Assembly: GCA_950295325.1 (NCBI GenBank)
Contig: OX485806.1
Coordinates: forward strand, 55,487,169-55,551,168
Direction: 5' to 3'
DNA: 64,000 nucleotides
Source: Polytrichum commune
Lineage: Eukaryota; Streptophyta; Polytrichopsida; Polytrichales; Polytrichaceae
Positions 54,360-64,000 of this stretch are shown here, piece after piece. The notes below the pieces were generated by a model. That model was not told where the DNA came from. It saw nothing but the letters and a program-made list of their open reading frames with translations, and did no database searches. The position numbers and the translations under genes are program-made. Within the stretch, counting starts at the first letter, position 1, and each line of letters starts with the position of its first letter.

Positions 54360-57300
54360 TGTCCATGGCTTCCTCATCCACAATTCCATGTGTGTCGGAG
54401 ATGGTTGAGCTCCGTGCCACTGGCGTGGGGATCCCCCGTGTGAACAAATTTGCATTTGTCTCTTCCACTGGTTTTCATTGCAAAACAGTACAATATGGGT
54501 CGAGCGCGAGATTTATGATAATGTTACTTCTCTTTTGTCATTGACCATGCGTGAGAATCCTGGGGTTGCCGACAACGGATCTTCAATGTGGGAACTCTGC
54601 ACTGGTAAATACAGGGTGTACGGACTCCCATGTCCTTGCACGAATGTATCCACGGATATCCGTACCCCTCCCCATTCCTCTGCTTCCACTTTCAATACTC
54701 CTCCCTTGGTCAAAGTTAAGACTGAACCCGGTACGCACATTGTCATACATCTTTCCGATTCCTCCGATGGTGATGAGCCCCCGTATCCACTCCCATTCAC
54801 AAGCCATCCCCATCCTCCATCCGTTCCACCTTTGTTACCCCGCGTCCTCCGTCTCCTCTTCCTCCCTTTCCAGCCGAACCCCCGAATTCCATTATTCAAT
54901 GTCTACGTTCTCTTGTTTCCATGCCCGGTAGGAAGAACATCCTCAAGAAGCTAGATTATGACACCTTACAAATTGAAGAGGTGAATTTCCTGCCGCCTTG
55001 CTTTGATGGTGATCTTATGTTTGTCCTACCCCCACTCGGTGTCTCTTCCTCTCATAAAAAGGCCCAATCCATGGACGGCATGGACAAACGCTATGACGGC
55101 CATTTTTGGACTAAGACCCAGACCACCAATATCACCAATGACATGGGCGTTGTTTTTCACTCCTCCAGTTGTGTTGGCCACCTCGAATGCCAAAATCCTC
55201 AGTGCGATTACCTACAACGTGCTCATCGGACTTCCCCGGTCAATGATACTGATTTCGACAAATTCACCAAGGAGCCCTTCCCGGTTGGTGGACCCTTGCC
55301 TTTGGGATCCACTCTAATGTGCCGGATATGTAAGGAGCCTCCCAAATGCATTGCACCATGTCATGCCGAAATCTTCTACGTCCACGGCAATACCACCACT
55401 CATCGTGCCTGTATTCATCTGGGCAACCATCATCATCCCGTCAAGGTTGGCAATTGCAGAGATAGCCAACAGCGCATCGACGCCCTCATCAAGGAGCGCG
55501 TCGAGTGAACGCCCCAAGCCACTCATAGCAAAATCGTCCTTGAAGCTAGCAAGGACCTTGTGGGTGAGTTCCTCCTTCGCAATGATATTGATCCTCATCA
55601 ACTCCTTTCCTTGGAAGAACTTGAGCCCGTTTTTTATCGTTGCAAGGAGTTGCATTCCCCCCACCTCCGAAACAAGGTTACCACTTTCAAATACTTACGT
55701 AGATTGGGGGTTATGGATGGCATCGCCAAGCTTCGAGGTGTCAGCACCTAGGCCTATGTCCAGCGGAATCAATTCCCAGGCCATGGTGACGATACGAACA
55801 AGGTTTTCGTTTTCAAGATGTCCGAGGTCGGCCCTAGTAGTGGGGTCGACTTGGTTAAGCGCATGCAACCTGGCAATGATCTCGAGCATGCTTGGATCAT
55901 GTCCGACAATGTCAAACGCGTCGCCAAGTGGACCACCATGGCCTGCCACATATACGACGGAACCTACCAGCGCGTCATGACCATCGCTTGCTGCGACTTC
56001 CAATCCTAGGACAAGGATGCTCAAGTTATTTTCTGGCATAACCTCAACCACGTCATGGCCCGCCATGGAATCCCCAAGCCCCACTTCAAAGGCTTCATGG
56101 CAAACAGTGCCCAAGCCAATTGGAATGCCGTGAGGATTGTTTACGGGTCCGGAGACCCAAAGGTTCCCATCGATGGGCGTGAGAGAACCTGCTACTTCCA
56201 TTGGACCCAGTCTTTGCAGAAACACACCAAATTCTATATCAAACACGACTTGCAAGACCAACACAAGCGTCTATGCCTCCAATATCGCGACGCATCCTCT
56301 ATGCTCGAGGCGGAGACAAGGTACCTCACCATCAAGGCCTAGTGGGCTTCGTCTAATTGCACCTCTAATGAGGGGCTGAAACACCTTCAACTTTGGCTGG
56401 CCTTCAGGCACTTTCGTTATCGACAATGGGGTGGCTTCATGGAATTGGTGCGTCTTTAGTGTTATTGCTCTTTGTTTTCTGTTTTATCTTCTTTTTCAAG
56501 TTTTTTTTATTTCTTGCACACCCTTTCCATTTCGCAGGAGAAAATCATGACCTCCGAGGAATTTGCACAAATGCCCAATTGCAACCTTGCCGAGTCCATT
56601 CACAACAAATGGCTCCAAGCGTCCGGCAACAAAGGTGGCGATCTATACGTGGCCACTGTGGATGACTATATTCGAGCCTTCCTCCAAGTTGTGGCGTACC
56701 GTCAATTTCTTAAGGGTGGCGTTGGGGGCGATGGCCCTAACAGAGAAGAACTCAAGCTTCGTGTTGCTCAACGTCGTGCTCAACGTACTGGTGACCCCGC
56801 TATCCTACAGAAGGTTCTTCTCGACATGCCTGGCGGAGAGGAATTTTGTACTCGTAGTCCCCACCTTGAGGGTGCTAAGGTCTTTGGCTCCCAGAAATGC
56901 AAGCCTAACACCCCCATTGGAGCTGACGATGAAACCCACCGCCTCGACACCCTCAACTTCTCTCGCCCTCGTGTCGCTCAGAGAACCACAAGATCTCAGG
57001 CTTCACCTTTGCCTACCATCGTCGAGGAGTCCTCCCCGACAGTGCTCGAGGTTCCACCACCCCCTCCTACTGGATTGGATTTCCGTCGTGTCACTGCCGT
57101 ATAAGAATCCAATGTGGACGAGAAGCTCTGGCATATTGCTCGAGTTCCTTACAATTCTTCCAAAGCATGTTGGGCCATGCATGCTGTCACAAAGAAGAAA
57201 TGCACTGCCAAAATCGTCTCCAACTCCAAGAGCACCCCTGCACCGGCATACATTGGAGTTTGGAACTATTACAAATTCACAACACCTAAGGTCGAGAAGG

Positions 57301-57899
57301 TTTTTTTTTGCCCAGACGACATTGAACGTTGTGTCAAAGGATCACGTCGCAAGTGGGTCGACAAATTCTCTGCAGACCAAGAACGACCTCCAATCCCGCC
57401 CGTGTGGCTTGTCAAGATTGGTACCAACCTCACTCGTCCGGAGATCCTTAAGCTTGAGAACGCCGGCTTTCAGCTCCCTCAAAAAGAGCGCATCACGCCC
57501 ACTCGCCTCTTCAACACATCGGCTCTTCCACTCGACCTCTCTGAAGTGGACGTTCCAGCCAACCCAGACTTGTATCCTTCTTCCAGGCAGTCCAAGACTA
57601 TGAGACGGTCTGCCACCGCACCATCAACAAAACAAATGCAGATGGTCGCATCTGCACGAGCTATGGACAGGACCATTTTGAAGGTCACCATGATTTCACG
57701 CCCTGGATTTGGTTGCGTTATCATGTTGCAATCCAAACCTACACCTACACAATCAATTTACCAACTCACAGTCAGTTCCCTGCCCGAGTGTAATTGCCCA
57801 GCCTTCAAGGATATGATATCAAAGTTTAGCCGGAAACGAAGTTCGTTCCTGCATTGTAAGCACCTCTACTTCATATTTGTCAAGGTCTCTAATGTAGAC
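54360..57899 (+). pseudogene. MULE transposase with GCM and SWIM zinc fingers, inactivated
   Basis: Mutator-like DDE transposase. An N-terminal part (about 54366-54900) is in shifted frames. From 54921 (MPGRKN) a single frame runs to the end: GCM-type zinc region (about 55140-55460; CVGHLECQNPQC, MCRICKEPP, His-rich end), transposase core (about 55860-56300; HIYDGTYQRV, MANSAQANWNAV, then TCYFHW, a C-x2-H), a 90-bp intron (56448-56537, GTGCGT...TCGCAG), a Pro-rich linker, and a SWIM finger (57789-57863; CNC...CKH). In-frame stops lie at 55506, 55749, 56007, 56340 and 57102, with no frameshift between. MULE cores usually have Asp where this copy has the Asn of MANSAQ. A G LTR cuts the 3' end at 57900. 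The fragment at 22566 is a close relative. Confidence 0.8.
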
Positions 57900-58145
57900 T
57901 ATGAGCCCAAAATGGTTGCTCATATTTGTTTTATGTTTAGAATTTACTTAGAATTATATTTGAAGTCGTTATTGAAACAACAAAAAGTATAAAAAAAGTG
58001 AGGCTTGGTGTGGAGTTATGTTTTAGGCCTTAAGCCTATTTTGTGTGGTTAATTAGGAGCTTAGCGGCATTAGTGGGTTGGTTGAATTAAGTTAAGTGTG
58101 GGTGTTAAAAAAGGGGAAGGGCCTTGGGTTTAATTGTTTGATCCA
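57900..58145 (-). mobile_element. LTR family G, terminal fragment
   Basis: Plus-strand TATGAGCCCAAAATGG followed by words shared with 28167-28400 ('tcatatttgttttatgtttaga', 'aaaaagtgaggcttggtgtgga', 'ttttgtgtgg'). Only the 3' end of the LTR is present. Confidence 0.75.
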
Positions 58146-61100
58146 TTCATGAAGGCCTTTACCACATAGACAACCCTTCCAACATACAAAACATCATGAA
58201 TGGTTAATAAACCCATAAATATAATGGGTAGAATTGTCAAGTTCCAAAAACCATTATGATTTTTTGAAAGAAAATTATTTTGGTGCTAAATGGTTATATG
58301 AAAATTATTCATTCAAAAATAAAAACATTTTTTTTTCACTTTGGCCGTTTTTTCCTTTGATACAATTTACTTGTAACCAAAGACTTTCATGCCCATTATG
58401 TATCATGTTGTAGGGATTAACTGACTATCCTTACACCCTTACATTGTTGGTCATTCACGTGGCCAACTAACCCAACGTGTCCATTAAAGGACATGATTTT
58501 GATGAATTCCAATGAGATTTTGCCCAATACTACAATGCTACTCAGAAATACCAAAAACTATTAAGTATAATCTAGTAGTTTGTACTCATGTATGTGCAAG
58601 ACTAGATTTTTTATCCAATCTAAACTACCTTTGTAGTCCCTCCCTTGGCAACCTCCATTGCGACTATAGCTACTTCATTTTGCCCTCCCCCGCCATCCTT
58701 GCTTCGCCTCCAATATTCTCTACCTGCCGCGCATCCCACATTCTCCATCTCTGTCATTTCAACATCCACCACTCTTTTGTACTAAATTCTAATTGATGTT
58801 CTATATAATGCATGTTTTTTTCTATTCATCTCTTGAAATCACTTTATCTTCTCCCCATATCCTATCCCCAATCTTTTTATTTCCACTCATTCCCTTTCAA
58901 CCTAATCCCCATGATAGGGTTACGATGACCCTATTCCAAATTGAAACATATTTAGGATCCGCAGGGCGTCTCCACAAACACAAACCAACAAAAAAATTAC
59001 ATTCAATACATATATCAAACAAAATATAATATCGACATAATCAAGAAAATCCTTTATATATCTCAAAAAAAATTATAACATAGACCATATTTATTAGAAC
59101 TTGATAATGATCTAAATAATATTTATCCACTCAAATATTGCATCCTTGTTGTCAAATTTTAAAAACTATGTGATATATCACTAACGACAAAAATTTGGTT
59201 TTTTGTATTTGGAGATGGCAATTGTTTTCTCAAAAAATATCAAAAAGTTGAGAAATGAAATGCACATATTGCCTTTGCAATATTTTCTTCCCAATTCTAT
59301 TTATATGCCTTATTATTTCTACCATACCTCAAACCATTTTTCCTCAATATTTTCTTTAGCAACATCACATTATTGTCTTTGTACATTTACAAAAAAAAAT
59401 TCAACATTCAATTGACCATTTCAAATTTATTTTCATTTTCATTTTCATTTTAAAATCTAATATAAAAATGCATCATATACAAAAACATATTTATATTATT
59501 ACTTGGAAATGCTTACTTATAATGAAATGATTCCTAATGTGTTGTACATTGGTCCATGTATTATGAATAAATAGATACACTTCTTAGTTTGATATATTTA
59601 TTAATTATTTATTTGTTGGTAGCTTTCATTTGGACTAGTGGATCCCTAAGTTCCTATGAGGTAAATTAAACAACACTTAGGTTTCCAAACCAATGGTTTG
59701 GTTTGCATTGATTTGTGATTCACTTATAATGTAGTCTAACCTTATGAGTGAAATTTTCCTAGTTAGCGTTCTTAAACATCTAATTAGTTTAATAATTAAT
59801 ATATTAATAGATTAAAAGGGTGAAGATACAAAGTCAACAGTCTTACAAAAATGCCTACGAATTCTAGACAGAGTTGTGGATTAATTTTGTTGAATTGTTT
59901 ATAGCTATCTATGTATATGAGATATATTAGATTTGGACTTCAAAGAAAATTGTGATAAACTTCTATAGTTTGATGTCCCTTTTGGTCCAAAGTCACTAAC
60001 AAATATGATATTTTATAGAAATTAATTATATCTCACGAACAAAGAAAAAATGAATAGAATCCAAACCATCAATATAAGGAGTAAGAATTCAATGAACTAT
60101 AAGAAAATATTTTTATTTTACCATAAAACCAACCTCACTCCCTCTAAGAAAACACTACCATTCAAAATCACTCGGTCAACTTAAGTAACAAGTCTTTTAA
60201 CTCGGAAAGGATTGGAGTAGAAGAAAAAATAAACGAGAAATGAAATAGCTACGACCTCTACATGACCCCAATGACAACCAAACTCGGAGAAAATAAGAGA
60301 TATTTCAATGGAACTTGATATTTGCAACACATCACCATGTCCATATAAAAATACAATTTCTAGTCCTTCACAAGTTTTTGTAATCTCCCCAAAACCTTGT
60401 ACAATCCAGTATATATGAGGCTAAATTGTTAGCATACAACATCTTCATGTCATCCACTATATTTTTTTCTTTTTTTCTTACATGTTTCACTACTAGGAAA
60501 CAATAAAAAATGATCGATTTCCAGACCTACATGTGATCCTATTTGACCTTTATGACATGACAATGTGTATAACTTGCTTTAGACAATGTGACTAGAAAAA
60601 ATGTACGGTTATATCGAATAATTTGTCGTTCCCAATAACACATTTTCAATGGATTTGGGGACCTCACTTGGCCCTTCTCTAGACCTTTGGGATGTTCGAT
60701 TGTAAATGTTTATATGGCTATGACTCTCTTAATTCAATTCCAGTAATTTTGTTTACTTTTATTGGCTACATGTAGTCGTGCTCCTTGATGCAGCCTCATT
60801 ACTACTAGAAATCATATACATATCTTGTTATTCTCAAATGATTGTTATTAGTAATGCAATGCAAGTGAAGTGAGTTTTGGGTGTCGGCCATCTTATGACT
60901 CATGAATAAAACTATATTGAGTCACATGCGATTTTCCTCACCAACAATAATAGTTAAATATTTCAAACAAATTGTAGATGTCTTGGAGAAATAATTATTT
61001 TGTTCCATTCAATAACATTATCGGGTTTCATGTTCCTAAAGTGAGTCAATTTTAACACGTTCCTCAGTTCTTATAATGAAAAAGAATACTTTGTATTGAC

Positions 61101-62359
61101 TACGTCTAGTGCAAAATATGGCAAACATTGTGACTACTACCAGTGGTCACCTCTCAATTTGTAGCCCCTCAATGCATTGTTCATCTAAGGTGGCTCACCT
61201 ATATGGGCTAGTATTTTGATACTATTGCAATGCAAGATTAAAGATGAGTGCCTAAGTCCAGCATTAACTACGCACATACATACAATGCAACATTCTTATT
61301 ACCATTTTCATACCATATTAAAAATTACAAACTTGGAATTGACAATGTTTTTCACATTGGATTGTTGAATGCACTAATTCTTCACTGTCGTTGCTGCAAC
61401 TAAGGCCGTTTTCCTATCAATACCAAAATCTAGCATTTGTTTGTAAATCTAGGTGATTTTTGTCATTCAATGCATGAATGAACTTGACACGCCACAAAAT
61501 GAAGTTATTGACAACATTTCCCATTGTTCGATTCAAGCAGTATATGATATGAATAGAAGAAATCACAAACATTGATGGGGATGTTCAATAGGGTAACATT
61601 GTTGGATTCATCGATAGCTTTGTAGGCTACAATGGAATCGAAAATGATGTTGGGATTCATGTATTACTTCTTGCGCCTTGGAATATGACCACTAGGATTA
61701 TGTGATGACCATCATTTTGCCAAACATAAATTTGGGGGATGAGTTATATGCACAATATCTAATGGATTAATTTTTTTGGATTAGTGTGAGAACAAACATG
61801 CATTCTACCATTCCACCACAATATAGGATTATAGATTTTGAAGCATTATTCTAATGTCATTTGCAAAAGGATTTTTGTTGCAGACTATAATCAATCATTT
61901 TAATCATTTGAGGATATATAGTTGATTGAACTTACTCACAAAATTATCATATGTGATTAATTAAAGTAAATTTACTATAAATTGCAGACCATGACTTTTT
62001 GTTGTAAAGATATGGCACTTTATACATGATCTTTGTTTGGGGGGAGTAAGTATAGAAAATGATTGAATTTTGCATCATGTATATTTGTGTACCTATATTG
62101 GGAAAACAAATTTCTTTTCTTCTCAGATATAATATATGTGCAAGTTTGTATTCCATATTATCTGTATGAACAATGCTTGGAGTAAGATGATCTCATGCTT
62201 TATTTGCTTTTGTTTTTATTGGTTTTTTCTTTTCTTTTCATTGGTTCATACAAACAATATGGAATAATTTTTATACCCCTTCATATTTGCATTTTGTGGC
62301 CTTATTCTAGCTTTATTGCTTCTCAAGCATCTTCCATTACATTTCTATTAACTACAAAC
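58146..62359. other. Long AT-rich stretch, no gene recognised
   Basis: Short ORFs only (none above 95 codons), with no motif I know. No tandem array or paired LTR ends noticed. Probably old, decayed repeat DNA. Confidence 0.4.
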
Positions 62360-63375
62360 AATCTAATTCTCTACTTACTACACTCCCACTTTACAAGTAA
62401 TCAAAGGTTTCTAAATCCAATGCCTTTGTTAATTCTTGATGCCTATCCTTTGCAAATAGTTTAGTTAGCAAGTCCGCTATGATATCCACTGTTGGACAAT
62501 AGTTTAGACATATTTCTAGTTTTTCTCTATTGAAGTAGTGTTGTACATTGATATATTTGGTGCAAGAATGACGTGTGGAATTCTTTGCAAGTACTATGCA
62601 TCCTCAAATATTGCACATGATGGATGTTAATTTTTTTGCACATCCACCAAAAGTTGCTTAAGCCAAACCGTTTTATTCATACAAGGGCTAGTGGCCTTGT
62701 ACTACGCCTCCGTCATAGACAATGCAATGGTTGGTTGTTTCTTTAATTTCCATGAATGACTCCAAAGCCAACAAAAAATATGTACCCAGTGGTGGACCGC
62801 CGGTCATTTGCATTTCCCGCCTAATCTGCATTGGAAAATCCTCTCAATATAATATATATGCCTTCGATGCATAGTTTGAAGTCCAAAGTGCCTATTAATT
62901 ACCTCGTGGTACGTTTCATGGCCATCGAGCATGGTGGACCGACCAAGTTTCCACACTTTTGTGAATAAATTGCATATTCCTTGCCATTTCCACGATGGTG
63001 TGATTTCCTGGTTCCGCCAATCCATGTTGTTGAGGCATATACGGGGTGGGCATTTTCTTTTCAAAACCATAATCTATTAAAAATGGTTGAATGCCTTAGA
63101 AACAAACTCCTCGCCATTGTCCAACTGAAATGCCTTGATTTTGTGCTCCCATTGTATCTCGACAAGTACATTGAACTCCTTGGACTTCTCAAATAACTCC
63201 CCTTTGGATTTCAATGCATACAACCACACATTTTTTAGAAACTCTCAACAAACGTTACGAAATACCTTGCATGGGGTTCGCATGGGGTTCGCATGGGGTT
63301 TCCAAAAGCTTGGTTGTTTGCCTTCATTTGGAAATGTGGCCCTATGTTGTTTGCATTGGATGCACGTTTTGCAAA
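62360..63375 (-). pseudogene. Ty1/copia pol remnant: integrase joined to RNase H, RT missing
   Basis: In minus sense the order is: integrase zinc-finger half (C-x2-C in CKTCIQCKQHR, about 63370-63335), integrase core patches (LDNGEEF near 63115; TPYMPQQHGLAEPGN near 63030), then directly RNase H patches (GTLDF near 62890, SNAD and RRSTTGY near 62810, KQPTIALSMTEA near 62720, CTKYINVQHYF near 62560, TVDIIADLLTK near 62480, AKDRHQELTKAL near 62440). The motif order is that of copia (integrase before RNase H), but the reverse transcriptase between them, normally over 1 kb, is gone. Frames change repeatedly and stops are present. R1 copy 3 begins 18 bp upstream. Confidence 0.8.
63270..63305 (+). 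repeat. Triplicated 12-bp unit in copia remnant
   Basis: GCATGGGGTTC repeats three times in a row within the integrase zinc-finger region, adding codons there. Confidence 0.8.
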
Positions 63376-63392
63376 ACAATGAGGATGTAGGG

Positions 63393-64000
63393 TGTGAACC
63401 CTTTGAGTGGTCCACCACTCTGCGGGATCACTTTTAGTTAGAATGTTAGCATTAAAAGTTAGAATTGATAGGGAATTTAGGAAAAATTAGTTCATTTAGC
63501 ATTTAGCCTAGAAGAAGGAAGGTCAAAATGAAACTAAGTAGTGCTAGAAGATAGCAAAGTAGAAAAAATGTGCTAGCTAGTAAAAACAACTAGCTAAGCA
63601 AATATTAGTAGATGCTAGTTATTAAGCAAATGTTAGTAGATGCTAGCTAAGCAAGTGTTAGTTTATTAGTTAGTGTGAGGCACACAAGACTATTGGAGGT
63701 GTTTTACGTAAGAAGATAAAATCGGCGTGAAGAATTTTGAAGACAAAAAAGAAAGAGAGCAAGGGGGATACTTGCCCACTTGCCCCCTTGCCAACTCGAT
63801 GGCGGAAAAATTAGAAAGATTTCTAAAGGTTTTTTGTCGGAGCCACCTCGGCGAGAGGGTGGCAACTTCAACCGGGAAAACCCCCGAGCCAAAATTTCGG
63901 GAAAGGGTTTGAAAAATGGATCCGGTGGAGGAGGGGTCCAACCCTTTTGTGAGAGGGTTTAAAAACCCCTCCTTCCACCTTGTAGCTCTCGCTCTTTCTC
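63393..64000 (-). repeat. Long repeat R1, copy 3 (inverted, runs off the window)
   Basis: Plus-strand TGTGAACCCTTTGAGTGG onward is the reverse complement of the right end of R1 copies 1 and 2, essentially identical over 608 bp. The other end lies outside the window. Confidence 0.85.

Noticed and set aside
54513-54899. Glycine- and arginine-rich 128-codon ORF on the minus strand
   Set aside because: Antisense shadow of the proline- and serine-rich N-terminal part of the MULE gene.
55314-56264. Long antisense ORFs (116 and 189 codons) opposite the MULE gene
   Set aside because: Shadows of the true frame, which has GCM, transposase and SWIM motifs.
1-64000. Bacterial defence systems, CRISPR arrays, operons or phage genes
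   Set aside because: The spliced genes, retrotransposon domains and satellites are eukaryotic. The only regular arrays are satellites without spacer diversity.

Overview
The window looks like nuclear DNA from a land plant with a large, repeat-rich genome. It has AT-rich intergenic DNA, spliced genes with GT-AG introns, Ty3/gypsy and Ty1/copia retrotransposons, long LTRs, satellite-type arrays and a MULE-class transposase with a GCM-type zinc finger. A seed-free plant (fern, lycophyte or bryophyte) fits my impression, but the sequence alone does not settle the species. I see no prokaryotic features, rRNA, tRNA or CRISPR array.

Layout. 0-9.2 kb: a decayed Ty3/gypsy gag on the minus strand, a chromovirus-like integrase remnant on the minus strand, and three copies of a 450-bp LTR-like repeat (family I). 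9.4-14.7 kb: fragments of spliced genes of unknown function (P2, P1) mixed with a TGTGAG...CTCACA LTR family (family G), one copy of which is followed by a primer-binding-site-like sequence. 15.8-25.3 kb: a 2.1-kb LTR (family B) with a candidate PBS, a multi-exon gene for a protein with two RING fingers (the best candidate protein gene here), a minus-strand GCM-domain fragment and a second B LTR. 25.3-32.6 kb: a second P1 copy, then nested insertions: a G LTR holding another G LTR (TSD GTGTG) and a 607-bp hAT-like element (8-bp TSD), followed by a further solo G LTR (TSD GCATA).

32.6-42.6 kb: a 1.8-kb zone strewn with a degenerate palindromic word around GGCTATAGCC, with a MITE inserted in it; a 2.85-kb repeat (R1); another solo G LTR. 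42.6-50.8 kb: an unknown minus-strand ORF (P3), then three adjacent tandem arrays of 80, 138 and 96 bp. The 80-bp array is split by a 2.3-kb solo LTR with TSD CTGAA. 51.0-58.1 kb: a near-identical second R1 copy, a MULE transposase pseudogene (GCM zinc finger, DDE-like core, SWIM finger) whose five in-frame stops can all be explained by transitions, and a G LTR fragment. 58.1-62.3 kb: AT-rich DNA with nothing recognised. 62.36-64.0 kb: a minus-strand Ty1/copia remnant missing its reverse transcriptase, abutting an inverted R1 copy that runs off the window.

The pieces do not form a pathway. Most of the sequence is the layered record of transposon insertion, solo-LTR formation, satellite expansion and transition-type decay. 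The parts most worth a second look are the reciprocal CGA/TGA changes in the GCM-MULE copies, the copy-specific minisatellites and conserved terminal hairpin of LTR family G, the higher-order structure of the 80-bp satellite, and the periodic 20-bp palindrome array.
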